A DNA stretch of 64,000 bases from contig CAWHWS010000002.1 of assembly GCA_963833115.1 (NCBI GenBank), positions 620,001 through 684,000 on the forward strand, written 5' to 3'. Below, one piece after another: positions 44,530-52,645 of the stretch (positions are counted from its first letter, which is position 1; each line of letters starts with the position of its first letter). Below the pieces are notes generated by a model. That model had not been told where the DNA came from and made no database searches. It was given only the letters and a program-made list of their open reading frames with translations. The position numbers were made by a program, and so were the translations under genes. Origin of the DNA: Hasllibacter sp963833115. Its GTDB lineage: Bacteria; Pseudomonadota; Alphaproteobacteria; Rhodobacterales; Rhodobacteraceae.

Positions 44530-44952
44530 ATGGACCTCGAGACGGTGGACCCCGCGGCCTTCGGTCGATCGCTGACCGGCATCGGGCTCAACCTCTTGAC
44601 GCGCGACGTGGGCGCGTTGGCGGCCTTCGCGTCGGGCGTGCTCGGCCTCGGGGTGCACCGCCTGTCGGAGGACTTCGCCCTCCTGTCGCATGGCGGCGGC
44701 CTGATCCAGCTCCACCGGGACGGCACGTTCGGGGCGCATCCCGTGCTGGGCCTCGTGCCCGAGGGCCTTCGCGGCGGCGGCGCGCAGGTCTACCTCTTCG
44801 GCGTCGATCCCGACGCGGCGGCGGCCCGGGCGCGGGGTGCCGGCGCGGAGGTGATCGAGCCGCCGGCGGACAAGCCCCACGGCCTGCGCGAGTGCACCAT
44901 CCTCTCGCCCGAGGGCTACGCGTTCAGCCCGGCGGTGGCGCGTGACCGTTGA
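44530..44952 (+). CDS. VOC-family (glyoxalase-like) protein
   Basis: A 140-residue single vicinal oxygen chelate domain with the paired beta-alpha-beta-beta-beta modules: GIGLNLLTRDVGALAAFAS and ALLSHGGGLIQLHRD in the first, and DAAAARARGAGAEVIEPP with SPEGYAFSP in the second. Such proteins bind a metal and act as lyases, dioxygenases or resistance proteins; the reaction here is unknown. Its 3' end overlaps the following RNA methyltransferase by 11 bp. Confidence 0.8.
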   Translation: MDLETVDPAAFGRSLTGIGLNLLTRDVGALAAFASGVLGLGVHRLSEDFALLSHGGGLIQLHRDGTFGAHPVLGLVPEGLRGGGAQVYLFGVDPDAAAARARGAGAEVIEPPADKPHGLRECTILSPEGYAFSPAVARDR

Positions 44953-46177
44953 GGCCGCGGCCCTGACCGTCGAGCGGTTGTCGCGGCGCGGCGAGGGGAT
45001 CGCCGGCGGGGTGACCGCGCCACGGACCCTGCCGGGGGAATCGGTGCGGGGCGCTGTGGCCGGCGGGCGGATGGCGGCGCCCGAGGTGCTGCGCCCCTCG
45101 CCGCACCGCGCGCCGCCGCCCTGCCCGCATTTCGCGCCCGCGGGCGCCCCGGGCTGCGGCGGCTGCGCCCTGATGCACGCCTCGGACCGGTTCGTGGCCG
45201 CGTGGAAGGCCGGGGTGGTGCGCCGCGCCCTGGCCGCGCGGGGGATCGAGGCGGACATCGCGGGGGTCGCGACCTCGCCCCCCGGCTCGCGGCGCCGCGC
45301 CGTCCTGTCCGGGCTGCGCACGAAGGGCGGCGCGGTGGTGGGGTTTTACGCGCGCGCCTCCGGCACGGTGACGCCGATCCCGTCCTGCCGGGTGCTCGCG
45401 CCGGCGCTCATGGCGCTGCTGCCGGCCTGCGAGGCGATGGTCGCGGCAGGCGCCTCGCGGCGGGGTGCGCCGTCCCTGACCGTGACGGAGGCGGCGGGCG
45501 GCGCGGACGTGGCGGTCGCCGGCGGGCGGCCGGCGGATGCCGCGCTCCTCTCCGAGCTGGCGGGGATCGCCGCCGCGGGCGGCATCGCTCGCCTCACCTG
45601 GGATGGCGAGCCGGCCTGGCGATCGGCGGCGCCGGCGCAGTCCTTCGGCGGGGTGCGCGTGGTGCCGCCGCCGGGCGCCTTTCTCCAGGCCACGCGCCAC
45701 GGGGAGGCGGCGCTGCGCGCGGTCGTGGCGTCGGCGCTACCGGAGGGGCCGGCGCTCGACCTCTTCGCCGGCTGCGGGACCTTCGCGCTGCCGCTGGCCG
45801 CCGCGAGGCCGGTCCACGCGGTCGAGGGGGACGCGGACATGGTGGAGGCCCTTCTGGCCGGCGCGCGGGGCGCCGCCGGCCTGCGCCCCGTCACCGCCGA
45901 GGCGCGCGACCTCTTCCGCCGGCCCCTCGCGGGCCCCGAGCTCGCGCCCTACGCCGCCGCGATCCTCGATCCGCCGAGGGCCGGGGCCGCCGCGCAGGTC
46001 GGCGCGCTCGCGGCGCACGGCCCGCCGGTGATCGCGCACGTCTCGTGCGATCCCGTCACCTTCGCGCGCGACGCCGCGACCCTCGTCGCGGGGGGCTACG
46101 GCATCGGGCCGGTGCACGTGGTCGATCAGTTCCGGTGGTCCTCTCACGTGGAGCTTGTCGCGATCTTCCGGCGGTAG
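44942..46177 (+). CDS. RumA/RlmD-type RNA (uracil-5-)-methyltransferase
   Basis: A 411-residue class I SAM-dependent methyltransferase of the TrmA/RumA family. An N-terminal TRAM-like segment with RRGEGIAGG precedes a Cys cluster (CPHF...CGGCALMH) that probably binds an iron-sulphur cluster. The SAM site is LDLFAGCGTFALPL, followed by DPPRAG and the catalytic Cys in HVSCDPVTFARD. It would make m5U in 23S rRNA. GTG 44942 overlaps the VOC gene. The exact target nucleotide cannot be told. Confidence 0.88.
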   Translation: MTVEAAALTVERLSRRGEGIAGGVTAPRTLPGESVRGAVAGGRMAAPEVLRPSPHRAPPPCPHFAPAGAPGCGGCALMHASDRFVAAWKAGVVRRALAARGIEADIAGVATSPPGSRRRAVLSGLRTKGGAVVGFYARASGTVTPIPSCRVLAPALMALLPACEAMVAAGASRRGAPSLTVTEAAGGADVAVAGGRPADAALLSELAGIAAAGGIARLTWDGEPAWRSAAPAQSFGGVRVVPPPGAFLQATRHGEAALRAVVASALPEGPALDLFAGCGTFALPLAAARPVHAVEGDADMVEALLAGARGAAGLRPVTAEARDLFRRPLAGPELAPYAAAILDPPRAGAAAQVGALAAHGPPVIAHVSCDPVTFARDAATLVAGGYGIGPVHVVDQFRWSSHVELVAIFRR

Positions 46178-46190
46178 CATCTAGCGCTCC

Positions 46191-47015
46191 ATGCCGATCA
46201 CGCCCCGCCAGCGCCTCGCCGCCTTTCTCGACCGCCCCGCGGTCCGCAACGCGGTGATCGCCGTGATCCTCGTGAACGCGGTGACGCTGGGGCTGGAGAC
46301 GTCGGAGGCCGCCATGGGCGCGGCGGGCGGCGCGATCCTCGCGATCGACGCGATCTGCCTCGCGATCTTCACGGTGGAGATCCTGGCCAAGCTGGTCGCG
46401 CACGGGCCCCGCTTCTTCCGCAGCCCGTGGAACCTCTTCGACTTCGTGATCGTCGGCATCGCGCTGGCGCCGGCGGCCGACGGCGTCAGCGTCCTGCGCG
46501 CGCTGCGGGTGCTGCGGGTCCTGCGCGTCATCACGGTGGCGCCGCGCCTGCGCCGGGTGGTGGAGGGGTTCATCACCGCGCTGCCCGGCATGGGCTCGGT
46601 GTTCCTCCTGATGGGGATCATCTTCTACATCGGCGCCGTCATGGCGACGAAGCTCTTCGGCGAGGCCTTCCCGGAGTGGTTCGGCACGCTGGGGCGCTCG
46701 CTCTATTCCCTGTTCCAGGTGATGACGCTGGAGAGCTGGTCCATGGGCATCGTGCGCCCGGTCATGGAGCTCTATCCCTACGCCTGGGCGTTCTTCGTGC
46801 CGTTCATCATGGTGACGACCTTCGCCGTGGTGAACCTGCTCGTCGGCTTGATCGTGAACTCCATGCAGGAGGCCCATTCCGAGGAGGAGGTCGCGGCCAC
46901 GGACGCCTATCGCGACGAGGTCCTCGAGAGGCTGCGCGCCATCGAGGCGCATATGGACGCCGCCGGTGCGGTGCCCCGGCGCGACAGCGCGCCGCGCGGT
47001 GCCGGCCCCCGCTAG
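46191..47015 (+). CDS. Bacterial voltage-gated sodium channel (NavAb/NaChBac type)
   Basis: A 274-residue six-helix channel subunit. Helix S4 has regularly spaced Arg residues (LRALRVLRVLRVITVAPRLR, about 102-121). The selectivity filter is TLESWSM (179-185), the sequence known from NavAb. S6 contains VVNLLVGLIVNSMQ and is followed by an acidic coiled-coil-like tail (EEEVAATDAYRDEVLERL) that fits tetramer assembly. Such channels give marine or alkaliphilic bacteria fast sodium entry coupled to motility or pH response. Start and length match the family. It follows the RNA methyltransferase by 13 bp. Confidence 0.93.
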   Translation: MPITPRQRLAAFLDRPAVRNAVIAVILVNAVTLGLETSEAAMGAAGGAILAIDAICLAIFTVEILAKLVAHGPRFFRSPWNLFDFVIVGIALAPAADGVSVLRALRVLRVLRVITVAPRLRRVVEGFITALPGMGSVFLLMGIIFYIGAVMATKLFGEAFPEWFGTLGRSLYSLFQVMTLESWSMGIVRPVMELYPYAWAFFVPFIMVTTFAVVNLLVGLIVNSMQEAHSEEEVAATDAYRDEVLERLRAIEAHMDAAGAVPRRDSAPRGAGPR

Positions 47016-47072
47016 CGGACCGGCGCATGCCGGGATAGGCGGGGCGGGCCCGCTCCAGGGAGTCGCGTGCCC

Positions 47073-47642
47073 ATGCCCCTTCTCGCTCCCGTGATCCGGG
47101 CGCTGCTCGCGATCGTCCTCCTGGGGGCGCTCGGTGCCTGCGGGTCCAAGTTCCGGACCTATGACGGGCCCGAGGTCACGCGCGTCGTCGTCTTCAAGGA
47201 GGAGCGCCGCATGTACCTGATGCACGGGGACCGGGCGCTCAGGGGCTTCGACTTCGAACTCGGCTTCGCGCCCACCGGGCACAAGGCCGTGGAGGGCGAC
47301 GGGCGCACGCCCGAGGGGCGCTACCGCATCGACCGCCGCAACCCGAACAGCAGCTTCCACCTGAGCATCGGGATCAGCTACCCCAACGCGAACGACGTGG
47401 CGCGCGCCCGCGCGCTGGGCCGCTCGCCGGGGGGGGACATTTTCATCCATGGAACGCCGAGCCGGGTCGGCGGGCGCGACGACTGGACCTGGGGCTGCAT
47501 CGCCGTCACCGACCGCGAGATAGAGGACATCTACGCGATGGTCCGGAACGGCACCGTGATCGACATTTACGCCAGCGAGGCGGCAGGACGGTCGCCGGCA
47601 CCCGCGCTCGCGGCGCCGCCCGCCGCGCTCCCGGACGCCTGA
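47073..47642 (+). CDS. L,D-transpeptidase family lipoprotein
   Basis: A 189-residue secreted protein. The signal helix ends in the lipobox LGAC (Cys about residue 23 from the ATG), so it is probably a lipoprotein. The YkuD/ErfK catalytic motif is IFIHGTPS followed by TWGCIAVTDREI with the active Cys. This subtype acts on peptidoglycan cross-links or lipoprotein anchoring, or as a dedicated endopeptidase. ATG 47073 is used; a GTG at 47067 is an alternative with closer Shine-Dalgarno spacing (AGGGAG at 47057-47062). It converges with the CAP gene 4 bp away. Confidence 0.85.
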   Translation: MPLLAPVIRALLAIVLLGALGACGSKFRTYDGPEVTRVVVFKEERRMYLMHGDRALRGFDFELGFAPTGHKAVEGDGRTPEGRYRIDRRNPNSSFHLSIGISYPNANDVARARALGRSPGGDIFIHGTPSRVGGRDDWTWGCIAVTDREIEDIYAMVRNGTVIDIYASEAAGRSPAPALAAPPAALPDA

Positions 47643-47646
47643 GGCG

Positions 47647-48240
47647 CTAGAAGCCCGTGGAGGGCGCCGAGGGGATCGCCCGCGTCCCGGCGAAGCCCGC
47701 GCGCCCGGTGACGAGGGTCCACCAGATCTTGCCGCCCGGCTCCTGATACCAGGAGAAGCCGAGGTCGCGCGCCTCGGGGTCGAGGATGACCCCGCGCGTC
47801 GCGGGCTCGTCCATCCAGGCGGCCAGGGTCTCGGTCTCGGTGTCGAAGCTCTCGGAGATCGCCTCTCCGCCCAGGCTGCCGAAGTACCCCGCCCGGGCCA
47901 GCCGGTCGATCGGGGACGATCCGTCGGAGCCGAAATGCCAGGGGCGGTTCTGGTTCGCCATGTCGCGGCTGTGCGTCGCCGCCGCGGCGTCGAGCGCGGG
48001 GTCGAGCCGCAGGGGCGCGGCGCGCGCGGCCGCCCTGAGGGCGTTCACCGCGTCGAGCGTCGCGAACTTGATGCGCGCCTCGTCGCCCGGCCCGATCCGG
48101 TAGATGCCGGGGCCGCGCGCGACCGCGCCGCCACCGCCGCCCGCGCAACCGGCCAGGAGCGCGGCGCCGAGGACGAGGATCGCCCGGCGGCGGTTGGGAG
48201 AGCGGAGCGCGAGGCCCCCATGAGCGGCGATATTGTCCAT
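47647..48240 (-). CDS. CAP/SCP domain lipoprotein
   Basis: A 197-residue protein with an Arg-rich N-region, a signal helix and the lipobox LLAGC. A compact CAP domain follows: LDAAAATHSRDMANQNRPWHFGSDG, AGYFGSLGGEAISES, WMDEPATRGVILDPEARDLGF and WWTLVTG. The conserved His and Glu residues of the CAP cavity are present. The function of bacterial CAP proteins is mostly unknown, with a role in the envelope likely. It lies between two L,D-transpeptidase genes, which supports an envelope role. Confidence 0.82.
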   Translation of the reverse strand: MDNIAAHGGLALRSPNRRRAILVLGAALLAGCAGGGGGAVARGPGIYRIGPGDEARIKFATLDAVNALRAAARAAPLRLDPALDAAAATHSRDMANQNRPWHFGSDGSSPIDRLARAGYFGSLGGEAISESFDTETETLAAWMDEPATRGVILDPEARDLGFSWYQEPGGKIWWTLVTGRAGFAGTRAIPSAPSTGF

Positions 48241-48420
48241 CGCGCTCCCTTAGGGCCAGGGGCGCTGGCGGGCAAATGCCGTGCCGCGCCGACGCGGCGT
48301 CTTGACGCGGACGTGATACCCATTTCCCGCCCGCGTCCCTATGTGGAGACCGCGGCGGCCGTCGGAGCCGCCCTTCGGGCGCGCATCCGCCCCCGTGCCC
48401 GCCGATAAGGAGACGAGACG

Positions 48421-48993
48421 ATGAGCGACCATACACGCACCCGCCGCGCAATCCTGGCCGGGCTCGCCGGCTCGGCCGCCGCCGGCGGCGCCCTCCTGGC
48501 CGCGCCCGCGATCGCGCAGGGCGCCAGCGCCGGCCGCAACGTCAGCGGGTTCCGCGCGCTCGATTGGCAGCCCTATTTCGACGACACCGCGAACGGCGCG
48601 ATCCTCGTCGACACGCAGAGCCGCGCGCTGCACTACTGGAGCGAGGATCGCTCGGTGTACAAGCTCTACCCGACCAGCGTGCCGCTCTCGGAGGACCTGA
48701 CGCGGCTGGGCCGGACCGAGATCATCAAGAAGGTCGTGGGCCCCTCCTGGGCGCCGACGCCGGCGATGCGCGAGCGCAATCCCGAATGGCCGGAGTTCAT
48801 CGGCCCCGGCCCGGACAATCCGCTGGGCACCCATGCGATGTGGCTGACCTGGCAGTATTATCGCATCCACGGGACGCACGACACGCGCAAGATCGGCCGC
48901 CGGTCGTCCAACGGATGCATCGGCCTCTTCAACGAGCAGATCGCCGAGCTCTTCTCCATGAGCAAAGTGGGCACACAGGTGTTGCTGATTTGA
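48421..48993 (+). CDS. Tat-exported L,D-transpeptidase (ErfK/YbiS type)
   Basis: A 190-residue protein. The signal peptide has a twin-Arg-like TRTRRAILAGL, a hydrophobic core and an APAIAQG cleavage site. The YkuD domain contains YRIHGTHDTRKIGRRSSNGCIG with the catalytic His, Ser and Cys. It would form 3-3 peptidoglycan links or attach lipoproteins to peptidoglycan. GATAAGGAGACGAG upstream is a strong ribosome binding site. This is the common Rhodobacterales form, usually in several copies per genome. Confidence 0.88.
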   Translation: MSDHTRTRRAILAGLAGSAAAGGALLAAPAIAQGASAGRNVSGFRALDWQPYFDDTANGAILVDTQSRALHYWSEDRSVYKLYPTSVPLSEDLTRLGRTEIIKKVVGPSWAPTPAMRERNPEWPEFIGPGPDNPLGTHAMWLTWQYYRIHGTHDTRKIGRRSSNGCIGLFNEQIAELFSMSKVGTQVLLI

Positions 48994-49025
48994 CGACACC
49001 CGCGGGGGCACGAAAAAGGGTGTCG
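48994..49025. terminator. Inverted repeat after the L,D-transpeptidase gene
   Basis: CGACACCC and GGGTGTCG form a perfect 8-bp stem around a 16-base loop, starting at the base after the transpeptidase stop codon. There is no T tract on either strand, so it is not a classic intrinsic terminator. It may act as an mRNA-end stabiliser or a weak terminator. Confidence 0.5.
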
Positions 49026-49146
49026 CAACTAAGGTTTGCAATCGCCCAACCCCGATGCTTTGACCGACGGGTGAGGTCCAGTCACGCGCCTGCTGCCCCC
49101 TGGCCTCCTCGTTACATGGCCGCCGGCACACTCCTTGGAGGATAAC

Positions 49147-49335
49147 ATGAAGAAACTCGTTCTCGCCGCCGCGATGACCGCCGCCGCCTCGACCGCCTTC
49201 GCCGGTGGTCTGGCCGAGCCGATCATCGAAGCCCCGATCATCGTCGAAGAGGCCGCGACGTCGTCCTCCTCGGCCGGCATCGTGGTGCCGCTCCTGCTGA
49301 TCGCGGTCATCGCCGCGGTCGCCGCGTCGGACTGA
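49147..49335 (+). CDS. Small secreted/membrane protein next to hemH
   Basis: A 62-residue protein with a clear signal peptide ending near AFAGG. A short acidic stretch (EPIIEAPIIVEEAATSSSS) is followed by one hydrophobic helix (GIVVPLLLIAVIAAVAA). GGAGGATAAC upstream is a well-placed ribosome binding site. I recall similar small proteins beside hemH in many Rhodobacterales, but their function is unknown. A strong terminator follows, so it is a one-gene transcript. The low GC of its Lys and Ile codons fits high expression. Confidence 0.72.
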   Translation: MKKLVLAAAMTAAASTAFAGGLAEPIIEAPIIVEEAATSSSSAGIVVPLLLIAVIAAVAASD

Positions 49336-49378
49336 TCGGAGCCCTCCGGCGCCTCCGGGCGTCGGATCGGATCCAGGG

Positions 49379-49412
49379 AAAGGGGGCGCCGGGAGACCGG
49401 GGCCCCCTTTTC
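49379..49412 (+). terminator. Intrinsic terminator after the small secreted protein gene
   Basis: AAAGGGGGCGCCGG pairs with CCGGGGCCCCCTTTT across a short loop (GAGA), giving a long GC-rich stem flanked by A and T runs. It is symmetrical enough to stop transcription from both directions, serving the small gene on the plus strand and hemH on the minus strand. Confidence 0.85.
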
Positions 49413-49480
49413 TCGTCGCGGCGGCGAGCCGATGCCGGATGGGAGGACTCGGAACCAGGGGCGCCCGCCCCCGGCGAGGG

Positions 49481-50575
49481 TCAGTCGAGCCAGCCGCGCA
49501 GGTTCTCCTCGATGACCGCGCCGAGGGCCGCGATATGGGCCTCGTCGTCGTTCAGGCACGGGATGTAGAGGAAGGCCTCGCCGCCCGCATGGTGATAGCT
49601 CTCGGCGATCTCCTCGTTGATCTCCTCGAGCGTCTCGATGCAATCGGCCGAGAAGGCCGGCGCGATCACGGCGATGGAGCGCTTGCCCTCGATCTCCGCC
49701 AGGCGCGCGACCTCCTCGACCGTGTAGGGCTTGAGCCACTCCTCGGGGCCGAACTTCGACTGGAAGGTGGTGCGGATCTCGGTGTCCGCCCAGCCGAGCC
49801 GTTCCTTCAGCAGGCGCGTCGTCTTCTGGCACTGGCAATGGTAGGGATCGCCCTCCAGCAGGTAGCGCCGCGGCACGCCGTGATAGGAGCACACCAGCAC
49901 CTCCGGGCGCCGCTCGGCCGCCGCGTAGGCGCGCTCGACGGAGCGGGCGAGCGCGTCGATGTAGTCCGGCCGGTCGTAATAGGGCGCGACGGTGCGCACG
50001 GGCGGCTGCCACTTGTCCTTCATCAGCACGCGGAAGAACTGGTCGCAGGCGGTGGCGGAGGTAGCGCCGGCATAGTGCGGATAGAGCGGGAAGAAGAGGA
50101 TCTTGGTGCAGCCCGCCGCGCGCATCGCCTCGACCTTGGAGCGCGTGCTCGGGTTGCCGTAGCGCATGCAGTAGTCGACCACGACGTCCTCGCCGTAGCG
50201 CGCCCGCATCCGCGCCTCGATCGCCGCGGTCTGCGCCTTGGTGATCGTCGCGAGGGGCGATTCGTCCGCCTCCTCGTTCCAGATGGAGCGGTAGGCCGCG
50301 CCGGAGCTGAACGGCCGCTTGGAGAGGATGACGAGCTGCAGGAGCGGCTGCCAGAGCCATGGCGAGTAGTCGATAACGCGCCGGTCGGACAGGAACTCGC
50401 CGAGATAGCGCCGCATGGACCAGTAGTCGGTCGCGTCCGGCGTGCCGAGATTCGCCAGCAGGACCCCGACCTTGCCCATGCGCACGGGCGGGTGGTCGCC
50501 TGGCAGGTGGCGCGCGGCCCCATCACGGCGCTCCGCGATCGGGGGGTCGGCGGTCATGCCCTTGGCGTCCAGCAT
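49481..50575 (-). CDS. hemH: Ferrochelatase
   Basis: A 364-residue enzyme inserting iron into protoporphyrin IX, the last step of haem synthesis. Features are KVGVLLANLGTPDA, the signature LVCSYHGVPRRYLLEGDPY with the catalytic His, and the C-terminal FSADCIETLEEINEE with the catalytic Glu. The ATG at 50575 (MLDAKG) is chosen over an upstream in-frame start because AGAAGGA lies before it. The N-terminal 50 residues before KVGVLL are longer than in many homologues. It converges with the small protein gene across a shared terminator. Confidence 0.94.
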   Translation of the reverse strand: MLDAKGMTADPPIAERRDGAARHLPGDHPPVRMGKVGVLLANLGTPDATDYWSMRRYLGEFLSDRRVIDYSPWLWQPLLQLVILSKRPFSSGAAYRSIWNEEADESPLATITKAQTAAIEARMRARYGEDVVVDYCMRYGNPSTRSKVEAMRAAGCTKILFFPLYPHYAGATSATACDQFFRVLMKDKWQPPVRTVAPYYDRPDYIDALARSVERAYAAAERRPEVLVCSYHGVPRRYLLEGDPYHCQCQKTTRLLKERLGWADTEIRTTFQSKFGPEEWLKPYTVEEVARLAEIEGKRSIAVIAPAFSADCIETLEEINEEIAESYHHAGGEAFLYIPCLNDDEAHIAALGAVIEENLRGWLD

Positions 50576-50637
50576 CGCGGCGGTCCTTCTCGCGTCTTCA
50601 GGGGGCGTTTGGGCAGATAGCGGCGGGCGGGGATAGA

Positions 50638-51455
50638 TCAATCGCGGGGCAGGGGCCGCTCGGACACCTTCAGCGCGTCGGCCAGCCGGGTGCGGGCGCT
50701 GCCGGGGCGCAGGGGCCGGGGCTGGTCGGCGGAGGGCGCCCAGCCCGCCAGGTGCACCAGCTCCAACGTGGCCGCGATGCGGCCGTCCTCCGCCGGATGG
50801 GCGGCGGCGTATATCGCGGCGGCGTCCTCGAACAGGCGGCGCGGCGGCGGACGGCGATCCCGGGCGGCGAGGGCGTTGCCTTCCCCCATGGCGCGCAGGT
50901 CGCGCATCAGGCCGCGCGCATCGGCGTAGGTGACGCGGTGCGCCTCCACGTCCGCGACGGGCAGCGCGAGGCCGGCGCGCTGCAGGAGGGCGCCGTAGTC
51001 GCGCACCTCCCCCATCGGGGCCACGCGGGGGGAGAGCCCCCCCGTGAGCCGCGATTCGGCCTGCGCCAGGGCGGCCCGCAGCTCATGCAGGGTGCGCCCG
51101 CCGGGCAGGACGACGAGCAGGAGCCCGTCGGGGCGGAGGGCGTGGCGGCATTGAACCAGTTGCCCGACCGGATCGTCCGCCCAGTGGAGCGCCATCGCGT
51201 GGATCACGAGGTCGTGCGCGCCGCGCTCCAGGGCCAGGGTCCCATCGTCCGCCACCATCCGTTGGTCGGGGTGGAGTCCCCCCAGGCCCCTGGATGGCCG
51301 GTGATGACGGCGGGACGCGTAAACGTCCTGTTAACCTCGCTCAGCCTTTCCTCCACGGAGGCGCGGGCGATGGCGTGGGCGAAGAGGGCGCCGGGATCGG
51401 AGCGGGCGCGGTGGCGCGCGAGGGCGGCGCGGTCCGTGAGGGGCGGTCGCTGCAT
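50638..51455 (-). pseudogene. SAM-dependent methyltransferase (BioC-like) with a frameshift
   Basis: The N-terminal frame reads RPPLTDRAALARHRA and RLSEVNRTFTRPAVITG from ATG 51455. The rest is in the next frame: LHPDQRMVADDGTLALE, HDLVIHALALHW-like HDLVIHAMALHW, SPRVAPMGEVRDYGALLQ and AGWAPSADQPRPL, ending at 50638. The switch occurs at a run of six C on the plus strand (51278-51283). Adding one base restores a single open frame of about 273 codons. The family is the conserved alphaproteobacterial methyltransferase found beside comF. A sequencing or assembly error in the homopolymer is as likely as a true mutation. Confidence 0.75.
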
Positions 51456-51472
51456 CACGGCGGAGGTAGGCG

Positions 51473-52237
51473 ATGGCGCGGGCGATGCAAATGGGGCGGA
51501 TCACGGCAGGCGCCTCCGCCCTGGCCCGAGCGGCGATCGAGGTGGTCTATCCGCCCGCCTGCCTCACCTGCGACACGCGGACCGCCGCGGACGGCGCGTT
51601 CTGCCCCGCCTGCTGGGCCGAGGCGCCGTTCCTGCGCGGCCTCGCCTGCGATTCCTGCGGCGTGGCCCTGCCGGGCGAGGATGCGGGCGCGGTGCTGTGC
51701 GACGTCTGCCGCGACGCCCCCAAGGCCTGGGACCGGGGGCGCGCGCTCTTCGCCTATGACGGGCGCGCGAGGCAGCTGGTGCTCCGCCTAAAGCACGGCG
51801 ACCGCCCCGAGCTCGCCCGCGCGGCGGGCACCTGGATGGCGGCGCGCTGCGCGGACCTGATCGGGGCGCGCACCCTGGTGGTGCCGGTGCCGCTGCACCC
51901 CTGGCGGTTCTGGCGCCGGCGGTACAACCAGTCGGCGCTTCTCTCTGTCCGGCTCGCCGCGGCGGCCGGCGCGGCGCACGGGCCGGACGCCCTGGTCCGC
52001 GCCCGCCGCACGCCGAGCCTGGCGGGCCTCGGCGCGGAGGCGCGGGCGCAGGCGCTGGGAGGGGCGATCGCCCCGCACCCGGCGCGCGGGGCCGCGATGG
52101 CTGGGCGGGACGTGCTGCTGGTGGACGATGTCCTGACCACCGGCGCGACGCTCGAGGCCTGCGCCCAGGCCGCGCGGGCGGCGGGCGCGGCGCGGGTCGA
52201 TGTCTGCGTCCTCGCGCGCGCGGCGCGGGATGCCTAG
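51473..52237 (+). CDS. comF: ComF family phosphoribosyltransferase-like protein
   Basis: A 254-residue ComF protein. Two zinc-binding Cys groups sit in the first 90 residues (CLTCD...CPACW and CDSCG...CDVCRD). A type I phosphoribosyltransferase domain follows with VVPVPLHPWRFWRRRYNQS and the PRPP loop VLLVDDVLTTGATL. ComF aids DNA uptake in competent bacteria; the catalytic role is unknown. ATG 51473 follows GGAGG with 6-base spacing. It is divergent from the frameshifted methyltransferase and followed by grxC, a standard Rhodobacterales order. Confidence 0.9.
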   Translation: MARAMQMGRITAGASALARAAIEVVYPPACLTCDTRTAADGAFCPACWAEAPFLRGLACDSCGVALPGEDAGAVLCDVCRDAPKAWDRGRALFAYDGRARQLVLRLKHGDRPELARAAGTWMAARCADLIGARTLVVPVPLHPWRFWRRRYNQSALLSVRLAAAAGAAHGPDALVRARRTPSLAGLGAEARAQALGGAIAPHPARGAAMAGRDVLLVDDVLTTGATLEACAQAARAAGAARVDVCVLARAARDA

Positions 52238-52266
52238 ATGGTGGGCGAGCCAGCCACGAGGACCCG

Positions 52267-52521
52267 ATGCAGACGATCGAACTCTACACCTCCCCGCTCT
52301 GCGGCTATTGCCACGCCGCCAAGCGGCTCCTGGACGCCAAGGGCGCCGCCTATGCGGAGCACGACGTCTCGCGGGATCCCGCCCGGCGGCAGGAGATGAT
52401 GGACCGCTCCGGCCGCCACACCGTGCCGCAGATCTTCGTCGGCGGCACGCATGTGGGCGGCTATGACGACCTCGCCGCGCTGGAGCGCGCGGGGAAGCTC
52501 GACCCGCTCCTGGCAGGCTGA
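52267..52521 (+). CDS. grxC: Glutaredoxin 3
   Basis: An 84-residue glutaredoxin. The active site is CGYC (residues 12-15) rather than the usual CPYC; TVPQIF and GGYDDL form the glutathione-binding cleft. It reduces protein and small-molecule disulphides with glutathione. It follows comF by 29 bp. A 27-bp hairpin tandem repeat begins 17 bp after its stop. Confidence 0.93.
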   Translation: MQTIELYTSPLCGYCHAAKRLLDAKGAAYAEHDVSRDPARRQEMMDRSGRHTVPQIFVGGTHVGGYDDLAALERAGKLDPLLAG

Positions 52522-52537
52522 TCCTGGCGCCGGGAGG

Positions 52538-52645
52538 TCGCCCGTCAGGCCGGGCGCCTCGATGTCGCCCGTCAGGCCGGGCGCCTCGATGTCGCCCGTC
52601 AGGCCGGGCGCCTCGATGTCGCCCGTCAGGCCGGGCGCCTCGAGG
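52538..52645. repeat. 27-bp x 4 tandem repeat between grxC and ubiG
   Basis: Four consecutive 27-bp units start TCGCCCGTC; the first three are identical and the last has one base changed. Each unit holds the inverted repeat CGCCCG-6 nt-CGGGCG. The array fills the convergent space between grxC and ubiG, and the ubiG stop codon lies in the fourth unit. It may serve as a bidirectional terminator built from repeated hairpins, though no T tracts follow the stems. Confidence 0.95.

Noticed and set aside
52538..52645. Possible CRISPR array
   Set aside because: Units are directly adjacent with no unique spacers, only four copies, and no cas genes nearby; it is a simple tandem repeat.
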